Shown: piece after piece, positions 17,110 through 26,149 of the stretch
How the letters are laid out: every line of letters begins with the position of its first letter
How positions within the stretch are numbered: the stretch's first letter is position 1
Assembly (NCBI RefSeq): GCF_002101675.1
Contig: NZ_LQOY01000155.1
Location: 62,001-126,000 of the forward strand
Direction of reading: 5' to 3'
From: Mycobacterium gordonae
Lineage (GTDB): Bacteria; Actinomycetota; Actinomycetes; Mycobacteriales; Mycobacteriaceae
DNA: 64,000 nucleotides
Made by a program: the position numbers and the translations under genes
The notes under the pieces: generated by a model
Databases searched by the model: none
The model's input: the letters and a program-made list of their open reading frames with translations, nothing else
Told to the model about the DNA's origin: nothing

Positions 17110-20100
17110 CCTGGCCTCCGCTGGGCCCGCGACTCCGCCCGCAGCATGGGCAGCCACAGGCGAGCGGCGTACGCGCCCAGGCGATGGTCTTCTCCCGCGG
17201 ATGACTCACCGGGCCGCAGCGGTTGCATGAGGTCGTCGAGCCGGGCGTGGCGGCCCCAGGCCCGCACCTGCGCCTGGTCTTGGTCCTCCCCGGGATACAG
17301 ACCACTTCGCCACCGGTATTCCGCCGGCTTGACCGGGTCGTCTCCGCAGTGCCGGGCCAACGCCCACGCGTAGGACGTCTTGATGGGCAACGGAATCGGC
17401 TCACGGCGTCCGGCATCGTAGATGGCCACCAGGTCGCGCAACACCTCGAGAGCCGGCTGTTGCGGGCGTCCCAGGTGCTCCTCGCGCGGTGTGGTGCCCC
17501 GTTTGGGCCGACCGATGCAGATCGCCGACCAGTCCCGGCTCGGTGCGTGAGAATGCAACGCCAACAACGGAATCCACGACTGGAGCAGGTGTTTGCCGTC
17601 GAGTTTGGAGTAGGTGACCGACACCAGGCGATCGCCGAACACCTGGGGCACCGTGCCGGTCACGCGCCGGCCACCGAGATCGATGTCGACGTCGTAAGTC
17701 GCGGTGTCGGTGCGTCGGTGCCGCAAGGCCGCCGCCGCCAGCAGCGCCGCCTGATCTCGGATCTCGGTCACCTTGCGCCAGCCGAGCTGGCCCGGGGGCA
17801 GGGTGCCCCGCCGCCACTCCGCCTGCCGGGCGGCGTCCGGGGCCAGCCCGCCGAGAATGTCGCTCAGCATCCGGTCGCCGACGGTCCATTCTTCGAGTGC
17901 GTTGATGTCGACGGGCATGGCGTCCTGCACACCGTCGACGTCCCAGGGCAGCGTGTAGTCCAGGGCCCGGAAGAAGCCCTTCACCGGGTCCTTGAAGAAC
18001 GCGACCAGGTCGGCGAGGGCGACGTCGTCCGGTGGTGGCGGCGGCAGTGGACCGCAGATTAGCCTGGGTCGCTCGGATCGTTTCCCGGTTGCCGAACGTG
18101 CTGCGCGCAGCACCGTCGGATCGAAGCTGAAGGGCGCGCCGGGCACCAGCGCGCCGCGTTCCACGTTGCGAACGTCGAAGGGTTGCAACGGATGTTCGGC
18201 CATGATCCGCGACCGGACCGGCTCGGCGGTGGTCATGTCCAAGGTGTCGAGCAACTCGGCCAACGGGACGGCGGGGGGCCGGCGCTGCCCCGAGTATTCG
18301 TTGGCCCCGGTGTAGGTGATGACTAGATTGCTGCTGGCCGCCCCGATGGCATCCAGCAGCAGCTGCCGGTCCTCGGAGCGGATATCGCGTTCGCCGGTGA
18401 GCGGTTGGCGCGCCAGCGCGTCGTCGCCGTCGACGGTGCCGAGCCGCGGGAACACCCCGTCGTCGAGGCCCACCAGGCAGACCACCCGGTGCGGAACCGA
18501 ACGCATCGGCACCATCGTGCACACCGTCAGGGTGCCGGTGCGGAAGTTGGCGCGGGTGGGACGCCCGGCCAGGTGCCTTTGCAGCAGGGCACGAATGTCG
18601 GGCAAACGCAGCAGGGTCTGATCCCGGGAACCCGCCGTGCGCAGTACGTCGGCGAACTCGCGCTGCATCTGATTGGTCTGCCAGGCGTCGTCCTCGTCGA
18701 TACGCGTCAGCAGACCGATGCCGTCGGTCAGGGCCGTCAACCAGGCGGCCAGTGGTCGTGCTCCGGTCAGCGAGTCGACCACGCGCTGTAGGCGGTCGAC
18801 GAATTCGGCGAACTGGCCGACCAACTCCACCCGGTTGCTGCCGACATCATCGAGAGGGAGCGTCGAATCGATCCAGGCGTGCGCGGTCTCGGACATCGCG
18901 ACCCCGGCCAGGACGCGGTCAAGGCCGAATCGCCAGGTGTTGTGCACGAAGTCGACCCCGAACGGGGCGCGGTGTTCCTGGTCGAAACCCCACCGAATGT
19001 TCGCCTGGCGCACCCAGCGGGTGATGCCCTCCAGATCGTCGTCGCTGAAGCTGAACCGGGCCCGCACCGGGGTTGACTGGGCGAGATTGAGCACCTCACT
19101 CGAGGTGACCCGCCCGCCGGCCAAACCGAGCAACTGCGACGCCACGCCCAGCAGCGAATTGGTTTGCAGCAGTGAACGATCGGCGAGCCGAACCCGGAGT
19201 CGGTGGGCGGGATGTGCGCCGCTCACCACCTCACCGAGGCCGAAGTCGGCGACGATGAGCGGGGCGTAGGTCTCGATGTCGGGGCACATCACCAGGATGT
19301 CGCGCGGCTCGAGCGTCGGGTCGTCGGCCAGCAGGCCGAGCAGCACCTCCCGCAGCACGTCGATCTGCCGGGCCGGGCCGTGGCAGCTGTGGACCTGTAC
19401 GGACCGGTCGTCGTCGGCCAGCATGCGGCCGGCCGGACGGACCGTGTTGGCGGCCAGGTCGGCCTGCAGCCAGCCGAGCAGGGTATCCCGGCGGTCAGGC
19501 TCGCCGAGCGCCTCGTCGGTCGCGGGATCGGCGGGCAGGCTTCTTTGCAGCTCACGCAGATCACGACCGAGGGTGGCCAGCAGTGGGTGCCCCACCTGCC
19601 GATGGCTGGTGTCTTCGCGACGCGGCACGGTGCCATGTACGCCGGCGAGTGCCCGCCACAGAGCGTCGCTGGGGTGCGGCAGCCACAGATGCAGATCGTG
19701 GTGGACGGCGACCGCCTCGAGTAGCTCCACGTCGGTGCGTGCCAGCCGGGTATGGCCGAACAAGGACAGGCGCGGCGGCAGCGCGGCCGGGCTGTGACGC
19801 AAGTTGTCGAGCGTCTTGGCGTGCCGGACATGCGGCGGATCGGTTGGAATCGTCGCGACCAGAGCGCGCCACAGCTCGGGTTGCCAGTGCAAGTCGGCTT
19901 CCAGATCGCCCAGATTTCCGGCCAGCCAGTCGACCAGCAGCCCGGGACGCTGCCGGGCATAGGAGGCGAACAAACCCGCCAGGCGGCGAGCGAGCGCATA
20001 GCGCCGGCCCCGGCGCAAGTCAGCCTCGTCCCCAATGTCGAAGTGTCCCAGATGTTTTGCCAAGGTGCGGCACCACGGCTCGGCCATTGAGCAGTCGATC

Positions 20101-20402
20101 ACCTGCAGCAGCGGCCAGGTCATCGCATCCGGGGACCACGGGTCCTCGTCGAGGGTGCCGACGATCTGGGCGATCAGGGACGCCGGGCTGCGAAAGGAGA
20201 CGCCCGCGCAGACGCCGTCACCACGATCCGGTGCACAGCCCAGCCGGTGGGAGAGCCGCTGACTGAGCCAGCGTTCCACCCCGCGCGCCGGCACCAGAAC
20301 GAGCTCTTGGGCGAACGGGTCGGGCAGCGGAACGGCCAGCAGGGCACCGAGACCGTCGGCGAGCAGGTCGGTCCGTTCGGCACGGTGGAGATGAAGCGCC
20401 AT
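17106..20402 (-). CDS. recC: RecBCD subunit RecC
   Basis: A 1098-residue RecC, the inactive helicase/nuclease-fold scaffold subunit that in E. coli scans for Chi. The N-terminus MALHLHRAERTDLLADGL and PARGVERWLSQRLSHRLG are RecC landmarks. C-terminal VCLVGLDDGVFPR and the degenerate nuclease-like end fit the family. The start at 20402 matches the normal length (about 1097 aa); upstream in-frame sequence to 20567 has low-complexity Arg/Pro coding and no ribosome site. First gene of recC-recB-recD, with 4-nt overlaps throughout. About 250 bp of apparently empty DNA separates it from the divergent acyltransferase. Confidence 0.94.
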   Translation of the reverse strand: MALHLHRAERTDLLADGLGALLAVPLPDPFAQELVLVPARGVERWLSQRLSHRLGCAPDRGDGVCAGVSFRSPASLIAQIVGTLDEDPWSPDAMTWPLLQVIDCSMAEPWCRTLAKHLGHFDIGDEADLRRGRRYALARRLAGLFASYARQRPGLLVDWLAGNLGDLEADLHWQPELWRALVATIPTDPPHVRHAKTLDNLRHSPAALPPRLSLFGHTRLARTDVELLEAVAVHHDLHLWLPHPSDALWRALAGVHGTVPRREDTSHRQVGHPLLATLGRDLRELQRSLPADPATDEALGEPDRRDTLLGWLQADLAANTVRPAGRMLADDDRSVQVHSCHGPARQIDVLREVLLGLLADDPTLEPRDILVMCPDIETYAPLIVADFGLGEVVSGAHPAHRLRVRLADRSLLQTNSLLGVASQLLGLAGGRVTSSEVLNLAQSTPVRARFSFSDDDLEGITRWVRQANIRWGFDQEHRAPFGVDFVHNTWRFGLDRVLAGVAMSETAHAWIDSTLPLDDVGSNRVELVGQFAEFVDRLQRVVDSLTGARPLAAWLTALTDGIGLLTRIDEDDAWQTNQMQREFADVLRTAGSRDQTLLRLPDIRALLQRHLAGRPTRANFRTGTLTVCTMVPMRSVPHRVVCLVGLDDGVFPRLGTVDGDDALARQPLTGERDIRSEDRQLLLDAIGAASSNLVITYTGANEYSGQRRPPAVPLAELLDTLDMTTAEPVRSRIMAEHPLQPFDVRNVERGALVPGAPFSFDPTVLRAARSATGKRSERPRLICGPLPPPPPDDVALADLVAFFKDPVKGFFRALDYTLPWDVDGVQDAMPVDINALEEWTVGDRMLSDILGGLAPDAARQAEWRRGTLPPGQLGWRKVTEIRDQAALLAAAALRHRRTDTATYDVDIDLGGRRVTGTVPQVFGDRLVSVTYSKLDGKHLLQSWIPLLALHSHAPSRDWSAICIGRPKRGTTPREEHLGRPQQPALEVLRDLVAIYDAGRREPIPLPIKTSYAWALARHCGDDPVKPAEYRWRSGLYPGEDQDQAQVRAWGRHARLDDLMQPLRPGESSAGEDHRLGAYAARLWLPMLRAESRAQRRPG

Positions 20403-20655
20403 TGCGGGCCACCCTAGACCGCCCCTGTGACACCGGCGGCGCTCCGGGTGTACGAAGGGGCGCGGGGTCGGGACTGATCGCTCGAAACGACCTCGGCCAG
20501 GCGACGGTGGCCTGCTCGGTGTCGGACATCCGCCGACCGGTCGCTGGCGCCCATCCGCAAACCTCAATCGTCGGCCGCTGGACGAGGTGGTTTATCGCGG
20601 GCGCTGGGTGAGTATGCGTTGACCGCCCGGGCGCGCCGTGTGCCACGCTTGGGTG

Positions 20656-21489
20656 ATGGCCGGCGTGACGGACGCCCTTGGATGGGCGAGCAAGCAGCTC
20701 ATGGACCGGGTGCCCAAGGCAGACCTGGATCAGCGCGACCCGGACTTCATTCGCGACCAGCTGCCCGGAACCTGGCTGCTTGCGTCGCTGTACTTCCGGG
20801 CCGATGTTCGCCGGCTCGACCGCATACCGCCCACTGGGCCGGTGCTGCTGGTCGGCAATCACAGCGGCGGCAATGTGCCGCCCGACACGTTCGTCTTCAC
20901 GTTGGCGTTCTGCTCGTATTTCGGGGTGGAGCGTCCCTTCTACCAACTCGCGCACAACCTGGTGACGCTGTATCCGCCCCTGCGCTGGCTTCGCAAGTTC
21001 GGAACCGTGGCGGCAAGCCCCGAAAATGCCCGTCTGGCATTGGAATCCGGCGCTGCGGTGTTGGTGTATCCGGGAGGCGACTATGAGGTGTTCCGGCCGT
21101 CGTGGCAGCGCCACGTCGTCGACTTCGGTGGCCGTAAGGGGTTCGTACGGCTGGCCCGCGAGACGGGTGTGCCGATCGTTCCGGTGGCCAGTGTGGGCGG
21201 TCAGGAGACGGCGCTGTTCCTCGGGCGCGCCCAGTGGCTGGCCAGGCTGCTGAGGCTCGACAAGGTGATCCGGCTCAAGAGTGTGCCCATATCGCTGGCC
21301 GTGCCGTGGGGGCTGAACGTCAGTGACCTGCTCGGGCATATCCCGCTGCCCGCCAAGATCGTCATCGAGGTGCAGGAGCCGATCGAGGTCCACGAGGACG
21401 ACCAGGCCGTGTACGACGAAGTGATCGCAAGCCTGCAGGCAGGCGTCGACCGCCTCGCCGCCGAGCGTCGATTCCCGGTGATCGGCTGA
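20656..21489 (+). CDS. lysophospholipid/diacylglycerol acyltransferase-like protein (LPLAT superfamily, MGAT-like)
   Basis: A 277-residue acyltransferase. The catalytic block LLVGNHSGGNVPPDTF (about residues 73-88) has the His with a downstream Asp spaced as in MGAT/TMEM68-like LPLATs. YPGGDYEVFRP (about 139-149) is the substrate/phosphate-binding motif, and GVPIVPVASVGGQE follows. The likely reaction is transfer of an acyl-CoA chain to a glycerolipid or other lipid alcohol at the membrane. ATG at 20656 chosen over an upstream in-frame codon. Its stop overlaps the next gene's ATG (TGATG), and it heads a four-gene plus-strand cluster. Confidence 0.85.
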   Translation: MAGVTDALGWASKQLMDRVPKADLDQRDPDFIRDQLPGTWLLASLYFRADVRRLDRIPPTGPVLLVGNHSGGNVPPDTFVFTLAFCSYFGVERPFYQLAHNLVTLYPPLRWLRKFGTVAASPENARLALESGAAVLVYPGGDYEVFRPSWQRHVVDFGGRKGFVRLARETGVPIVPVASVGGQETALFLGRAQWLARLLRLDKVIRLKSVPISLAVPWGLNVSDLLGHIPLPAKIVIEVQEPIEVHEDDQAVYDEVIASLQAGVDRLAAERRFPVIG

Positions 21490-21920
21490 TGCGCGTCGAC
21501 CGGCGCATAGTCGTCAACGCCGAGCGCGACGCCGTCTGGAAGGTCCTCAGCGACCCGGATCGCTACCCGTCGTTTCTGGCTCACCTCGAGCGCTGGGAGA
21601 CGTTGACCGAGGGGCCGGTGCGGGTCGGGGCCCGCTACACCGTGCTGTGGAAGATCGGCTCGATCCCGGTGGGGGGTGTCGCCGAAGTGGTGGAGTGCGA
21701 CACCGCGCGAGATCTGGCGTGGATCAACATCACTGGTGTGACCCAGCGCGGCCGATTCCGGCTGCGCGATGCGGGGCCGGGCCGGACTTCTGTGACGTTC
21801 CGTCTGGCCTACAACTCAGAAGGCGGGCTGCTCGGCCTCATTGCCGACCGGGTGGCATCGCGCTGGGTGTCGCGCTCGCTGGCGGAGAGCCTCGAGAACC
21901 TTCGGCGCATCGTCGAGTAA
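21489..21920 (+). CDS. SRPBCC (START/Bet v1-like) family protein
   Basis: A 143-residue small hydrophobic-ligand-binding fold: MRVDRRIVVNAERDAVWKVLSDPDRYPSFLAHLERWE, then alternating strands (GPVRVGARYTVLWKI) and a long C-terminal helix (ADRVASRWVSRSLAESLENLRRIVE). These are typical of polyketide-cyclase-like SRPBCC proteins that bind lipids or aromatic ligands. Translationally coupled to the upstream acyltransferase by a 1-nt overlap, suggesting it handles the same lipid substrate or product (inference). Confidence 0.82.
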   Translation: MRVDRRIVVNAERDAVWKVLSDPDRYPSFLAHLERWETLTEGPVRVGARYTVLWKIGSIPVGGVAEVVECDTARDLAWINITGVTQRGRFRLRDAGPGRTSVTFRLAYNSEGGLLGLIADRVASRWVSRSLAESLENLRRIVE

Positions 21921-21974
21921 TGCGGTGCGTGAGCCGGGTCCGGTGCTGTCAGCCCCAACCGGCATGCTGGGTTC

Positions 21975-22430
21975 GTGAACAGAAACGAGATCACCGAGCA
22001 GATCGTCGTTGCCCGTCTGTCCAAGGGCCTCAGCTGGCAGCAACTGGCGGATGCGATCGAGCAGCCGCTGTTGTGGACGACGTCTGCGCTGCTGGGCCAG
22101 CACCCGATTCCGGTGGACCAGGGAAAGGTTCTGGTCGAGATGCTGGGACTGGACGAGTCCGTACTCCCCGTTCTGGCCGCGCCGCCGATGCGCGGCGGGC
22201 TGCCCAGCGCGGTGCCCACCGACCCCACCATCTACCGGTTCTACGAGGCACTTCAGGTCTACGGTGGCGCGCTCAAGGAAGTGATCCACGAAAAATTCGG
22301 TGACGGCATCATGAGCGCGATCAACTTCAGCGTCGAGCTGCAGCAGAAGCCGCACGAATCCGGCGACCGGGTCGTGGTCACATTCGACGGGAAATTCCTT
22401 CCCTATCAATGGACTTCGGCGCAGGACTGA
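21975..22430 (+). CDS. cynS: cyanate hydratase (cyanase)
   Basis: A 151-residue cyanase that converts cyanate plus bicarbonate to ammonia and CO2. An N-terminal helical DNA-binding-like domain (SKGLSWQQLADAI) precedes the catalytic C-terminal domain. Catalytic residues are recognisable as R88 and E91 in TIYRFYEALQVYG and S114 in HEKFGDGIMSAINF, equivalent to E. coli Arg96, Glu99 and Ser122. It starts with GTG at 21975. CATGCT ends 6 nt upstream, so a leaderless start is possible. No carbonic anhydrase (cynT) or transporter is adjacent, unlike the E. coli cyn operon. The neighbour 10 nt downstream is a patatin. Confidence 0.95.
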   Translation: MNRNEITEQIVVARLSKGLSWQQLADAIEQPLLWTTSALLGQHPIPVDQGKVLVEMLGLDESVLPVLAAPPMRGGLPSAVPTDPTIYRFYEALQVYGGALKEVIHEKFGDGIMSAINFSVELQQKPHESGDRVVVTFDGKFLPYQWTSAQD

Positions 22431-22440
22431 GGGGGCGTTC

Positions 22441-23472
22441 ATGGCGGAGCAGGCCAGGGCCACACGGCGCAAACCCGTCGACATGGTCCTCTCCGGTGGC
22501 GGTGTCAAGGGTGTCGGGCTGGTCGGCGCCGTGGTCGCGGTCATGGAAGCCGGTTACGCACTCAAACGGGTCTCCGGCGTCTCAGCGGGTTCGCTGGTCG
22601 GGTCGATCCTGGCCGCCGCGTCCGACGGGGACCAGCTGACCACCGCGCAGATCAAAGAGCTCGCGTTGACCCTGCCTTATGAGAAGTTCCGTGACACCGG
22701 TGCGGTGGGTCATCTGCCGGTCGTCGGCCCGGCGTGGGGTCTGCTGCGTGAAAACGGTTTGTATCGAGGTGATTTCGCGCACCAATGGATCCGCAGCGAG
22801 CTGAAGAACCTCGGGGTGCAGACCTTCGGTGATCTGGCGCTGAGCGACCGGCAAATGCCCGCCGAGCGCCGCTACCGGCTGGTGGTAACCGTCACCGACC
22901 TGACGACCGGTCAGCTGGTGCGGCTGCCCTGGGACTACCGGCGGCTGTACGGACTCGATCCCGACGAGCAGTCGGTGGCGGACGCGGTGCGCGCCTCGAT
23001 GTCGATACCGTTCTTCTTCCGGCCCGTCACCCTGACTAGTGCGGCGGGACGCGCCTCCACCCTGGTCGACGGCGGCGTCCTGTCGAACTTTCCGATCGAC
23101 TCCTTCGACCGGCCGGACTGCAAGTCCCCGCGCTGGCCCACCTTCGGCATCACGGTGGTGCCGGAGCTACCCCAGGGCAACGACCAACTGATTCCCGGCG
23201 TGGGCGCGTTGCGCCTTCTGGGTCCGCCGTCGGTCCTGCTCGAGCAGCTGATCACGACCATGTTCGTCGGCCACGACCAGACGTATCTCAACCAACCGTG
23301 GGTGAGCGCCCGCGCCATTCGGGTCGACTCGACCGCGGTCAACTTCCTGGATTTCGGCATCTCGCGCCAAGACGCCGAAGCGCTCTACGACAAAGGCTAC
23401 GAATCCGCCCAGGATTTCCTGTCGACCTGGAACTGGGTCGAGTATCTCGAGCGGTTCCGCCAGTTCCAATGA
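22441..23472 (+). CDS. patatin-like phospholipase
   Basis: A 343-residue patatin-like lipid acyl hydrolase. The oxyanion loop SGGGVKGVGLVGA begins near residue 18, the nucleophile elbow G-V-S-A-G has Ser48, and the dyad Asp is in V-D-G-G-V-L-S-N-F-P near residue 210. There is no signal peptide, so it is probably cytosolic or membrane-peripheral. GGGGGCG-type purine sequence sits just before the ATG, 10 nt after cynS. Patatins release fatty acids from phospholipids or acylglycerols. With the acyltransferase and START gene upstream it suggests a lipid remodelling cluster (inference). Confidence 0.9.
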   Translation: MAEQARATRRKPVDMVLSGGGVKGVGLVGAVVAVMEAGYALKRVSGVSAGSLVGSILAAASDGDQLTTAQIKELALTLPYEKFRDTGAVGHLPVVGPAWGLLRENGLYRGDFAHQWIRSELKNLGVQTFGDLALSDRQMPAERRYRLVVTVTDLTTGQLVRLPWDYRRLYGLDPDEQSVADAVRASMSIPFFFRPVTLTSAAGRASTLVDGGVLSNFPIDSFDRPDCKSPRWPTFGITVVPELPQGNDQLIPGVGALRLLGPPSVLLEQLITTMFVGHDQTYLNQPWVSARAIRVDSTAVNFLDFGISRQDAEALYDKGYESAQDFLSTWNWVEYLERFRQFQ

Positions 23473-23517
23473 CGTGCCGGCGCAACGGTGTCAAACTTTT
23501 AGACGGAGGAGGCGCCG

Positions 23518-23658
23518 GTGTGCAGCGGTTGTTCGGGCAACCGCACCACCTGGCCCAACAATGCAGCAGGACTGGTACTGGTCCACCTGTTCGGCCACGG
23601 CTCGTCGCCATGGCCGGCTTACGTGCCCGGCGCCGGGCGGTCAAAGCATCGTCGCTAG
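23518..23658 (+). CDS. possible small CxxC protein (46 aa)
   Basis: A short frame starting GTG at 23518 reads M-C-S-G-C-S-G-N-R-T-T-W-P-N-N and ends in a basic tail G-R-S-K-H-R-R. A strong GGAGGAGG ribosome site lies 6 nt upstream. The stop TAG overlaps the stop of the convergent enoyl-CoA hydratase gene through a shared CTAG. The CxxC start and RBS favour a real small protein, possibly metal-binding. Competing frames cover the same bases, and I recognise no family. Confidence 0.35.
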   Translation: MCSGCSGNRTTWPNNAAGLVLVHLFGHGSSPWPAYVPGAGRSKHRR

Positions 23659-24350
23659 AGGCCGAATTCTTTCTCGATGTTGTCGATTCCGGAGCGGATC
23701 GCTTTGAGCGTATCCGCACGGGCTCGAAGCTTGGTGGCAGCATGCGCCGACTGATTCAGGCCGGCGAACTCGTGAGCCGCCTCCTCGGCGCGGGCGACCA
23801 CCCGGTCCGGCAGCGCCATCTCGTCGATGAAGCCGGCGGCCAGCGCCGTTTCACCGAAGAACGTCTTGGCCAGGCCGGTGGCCTGCTGATAGGCCGACCG
23901 GGTCAGCCGGAGCTTGAGAACTTCGAGAGCCGCCCACGGAATCACCATCCCGATCGCGACCTCGTTGGCCTGAATGTTGTAGGCGTGGGCGGCAATTCGG
24001 TGGTCACCCGAGCACAGCAGAAACGAACCCATTGCGATCGCGGGACCGGTGCAGGCGATCACCACCGGCTTGGGGTAGGACAGCAGCCGGTAGGACAGCT
24101 CGAACCCGCCGCGCAGCATGTCGATGGCGGGCTGCACCTCGCCGGAGGTCAGGATCTTCAAGTCGAATCCGCCGCTGAACACCCGTTGGTTGCCGGTGAT
24201 CACCAGTGCCCCGACGTTGTCCGCGTCGGCCTGGTCCAGGGCGTCGTTGAGGGCCTGCTGCATCGTCGGACCCAACGCGTTGACCTTGCCGTCGTCCATC
24301 CGGATGACCCCGATGGTTTCGTCGTGGGTATAGACGACCGGACCGCTCAT
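23655..24350 (-). CDS. echA3: enoyl-CoA hydratase/isomerase family protein (EchA3-like)
   Basis: A 231-residue crotonase-fold enzyme. The CoA-binding/oxyanion stretch CTGPAIAMGSFLLCSGDHRIAA (about residues 95-118) and NQRVFSGGFDLKIL (about 53-68) are crotonase landmarks. The catalytic Glu positions of classical hydratases are not evident; AIAMGSF replaces the usual A-x-G-G-G-x-E, so chemistry may differ. Position between recC and the Rv0633c/Rv0634c-like genes matches M. tuberculosis echA3 (Rv0632c). Substrate unknown. Confidence 0.88.
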   Translation of the reverse strand: MSGPVVYTHDETIGVIRMDDGKVNALGPTMQQALNDALDQADADNVGALVITGNQRVFSGGFDLKILTSGEVQPAIDMLRGGFELSYRLLSYPKPVVIACTGPAIAMGSFLLCSGDHRIAAHAYNIQANEVAIGMVIPWAALEVLKLRLTRSAYQQATGLAKTFFGETALAAGFIDEMALPDRVVARAEEAAHEFAGLNQSAHAATKLRARADTLKAIRSGIDNIEKEFGL

Positions 24351-24391
24351 GGGTTACTCCTTCGCTACGGGCCTTCGATTGAATCAGATCG

Positions 24392-25249
24392 TCACACCCG
24401 CTGGCCGCGATGCTTACCCAGTTCGTCCTCCGCGTCGCCCCAGCGCAGACTCACGTCGGTGGGTTCCTCGAGTTGCCGGGTGCGCCATCTGTCCTGGGTT
24501 TCCTGCACGGCGCGGTTGATCCGGTCGATCTCGCTGCGGAACACCTCCGGGCGAGTTTCCTTGCTGGCGTAGTGGAAGTAGGTCAGCAGGTTGCGCAACA
24601 GCTCCAGTTTCTGCTTCTCCCGCTTAGCCAGGTCGTGCGTCGTCATCAGCTCGATGCGCTGCACGGGCGGCAGGGCGTCCCAGTCCAGCACCACCTTGGT
24701 CTCCAGCGGCTGCCGGGCGCGCTGCCAGAATTTCCAGCCGCGGGGCTGCTCCGGGCGGTCGTAGTAGATGACGGTGCCCTCGAAGCGCGATTCGACGCCG
24801 TGCCCGATTTCGGCGCGGTCGAGTGCGGAGTCCCACACCATCCGCCACTCCTGACCGGGAGCCAGTGTCGGCAATTCCCGAGGCAGCTGCAGTTCGACGA
24901 CGTCGGCGTAGCCGTCGGAGGCGTTCTCGTATTCGGCGACGGTCGGAGGGTTGGGGAAGTTGAACCGGATGTCGTAGGCCGCGGTACTACCGAAATTGCG
25001 TACCACCAGTTCGATGACATGCCAGTCCGCGACGTGGGGCTCCATCAGCATGGCGACGTGTGGGCGGGTCTTCTCGGCGGCCAGCGCTCGATTCCGCTGC
25101 AGCTGCCGCTGGGTGAAGATCAGGGCGATGACGCCGAGTGCGATCGCTGCCCACGCGGCCCACGCCAGCCAGGTGCTGGACGAGATGGAGTCCATTTCCC
25201 GCAAGCTTTCTGGCCAGCTTTGCGGCCAGCTTCCTCGGACCCACCCCAT
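24392..25249 (-). CDS. single-pass membrane protein with a large cytosolic domain (Rv0633c-like)
   Basis: A 285-residue protein. One hydrophobic helix near the N-terminus (STWLAWAAWAAIALGVIALIF, about residues 24-44) is followed by a basic stretch and a soluble beta-rich domain (VIELVVRNFGSTAAYDIRFNF). The C-terminal helical region is charged (TTHDLAKREKQKLELLRNLL). Start at 25249 is chosen for GGAGG 9 nt upstream; an internal ATG at 25195, just before the helix, is the alternative. No enzyme motif is recognised. Conserved at this locus in mycobacteria. Confidence 0.75.
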   Translation of the reverse strand: MGWVRGSWPQSWPESLREMDSISSSTWLAWAAWAAIALGVIALIFTQRQLQRNRALAAEKTRPHVAMLMEPHVADWHVIELVVRNFGSTAAYDIRFNFPNPPTVAEYENASDGYADVVELQLPRELPTLAPGQEWRMVWDSALDRAEIGHGVESRFEGTVIYYDRPEQPRGWKFWQRARQPLETKVVLDWDALPPVQRIELMTTHDLAKREKQKLELLRNLLTYFHYASKETRPEVFRSEIDRINRAVQETQDRWRTRQLEEPTDVSLRWGDAEDELGKHRGQRV

Positions 25250-25346
25250 GGATTCCACCCTCCGCCTAATCCTCGGACCTGGAACTTAGCTGCACTGATC
25301 GTAAAGGGGCTTGCTGTGTATTGCTGAGCGGGCTATCAGGCGAGCG

Positions 25347-26063
25347 TCAGCCACCCATCATCATTCGCCACTGATCGATATTGGCCGGCCGGTAGACGTA
25401 ATTGGACCGTTTGACCTCCGACAGCGACGCGCTCGGGTCGGCGGAGTACCAATGGCCGGGGAACACCGTCGGGTCCCCGGGAAGCGCCGCCAGTTGCTGC
25501 AAACTTCGGTACATCTCGTCGGAATCGCCTCCCGGGAAGTCGGTGCGTCCGCAACCGTCGAGGAACAGGGTGTCGCCGGCGACCAGTCGTCCGTCCAGCA
25601 GGAAGCATTGGCTGCCAGGAGTGTGACCGGGCGTATGCAGCAGTTCGATCTCGATGTCGCCGATGTTGATCCGGTCGCGATGCTCATGGCTGGTCAGATC
25701 GCTCATCGGTATGCCGGTGATCCGGGACACCCAGAGCGCCTCGTGAGCGTTCACGTGAACCGGGACGCTGACCCGTTCCATCAATTCGGCCAGGCCTTTG
25801 AGCTCGAAGCCCATCATCGAGCCGCCGACGTGATCAGGGTGGTGATGGGTGACGAGCACCCCCGCCAGGCGCATGTCGTCGGCCTCGAGCGCATCGACCA
25901 GATCCCCGGCGGCATAGGCCGGATCGACCACCATCGCGTCCCCGGTTTCGCGGTCACCGATCAGGTAGGCGAAATTGCGCATCTGGGCCGCAATCACGTC
26001 GTTGGCCGCGAAGTCGCGGCCGGAAAGTAACTGCCGGAAGTACAACCGGTCCGAATTTGACAC
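25347..26063 (-). CDS. metallo-beta-lactamase-fold hydrolase, glyoxalase II-like (Rv0634c-like)
   Basis: A 238-residue MBL-fold hydrolase. The metal motif THHHPDHVGG (H-x-H-x-D-H) is at about residues 72-81, then H-T-P-G-H-T-P-G-S near 145, D in VAGDTLFLDGCGRTDFPGG, and FPGHWYSADPS near 201. These are the two-metal ligands of glyoxalase II/persulfide-dioxygenase-type enzymes. It likely hydrolyses a thioester or related sulfur substrate. Mycobacteria use mycothiol, so a mycothiol conjugate is plausible (inference). Confidence 0.88.
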   Translation of the reverse strand: MSNSDRLYFRQLLSGRDFAANDVIAAQMRNFAYLIGDRETGDAMVVDPAYAAGDLVDALEADDMRLAGVLVTHHHPDHVGGSMMGFELKGLAELMERVSVPVHVNAHEALWVSRITGIPMSDLTSHEHRDRINIGDIEIELLHTPGHTPGSQCFLLDGRLVAGDTLFLDGCGRTDFPGGDSDEMYRSLQQLAALPGDPTVFPGHWYSADPSASLSEVKRSNYVYRPANIDQWRMMMGG

Positions 26064-26137
26064 GCCACCAGCCTATGGGTCGCGCAAAAACGCGTTCAAC
26101 CTGGCCTTTATACCTATTCCTACCTGCGCCGAGTCGC

Positions 26138-26143
26138 TAGTAT
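26138..26143 (+). promoter_or_regulatory. -10 element for a leaderless transcript
   Basis: TAGTAT (TAnnnT) lies 6 nt before the ATG at 26150. No Shine-Dalgarno sequence is present, so transcription would start at or next to the A of the start codon. Confidence 0.5.
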
Positions 26144-26149
26144 CGGTCC

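Noticed and set aside
15406-17373. 655-codon plus-strand frame over recB/recC
   Set aside because: Spans the junction of two well-supported minus-strand genes. Composition is typical of an antisense shadow.
20403-20655. A gene between recC and the acyltransferase
   Set aside because: Frames are short, Arg/Pro-rich and lack starts with ribosome sites. Best treated as a divergent promoter region.
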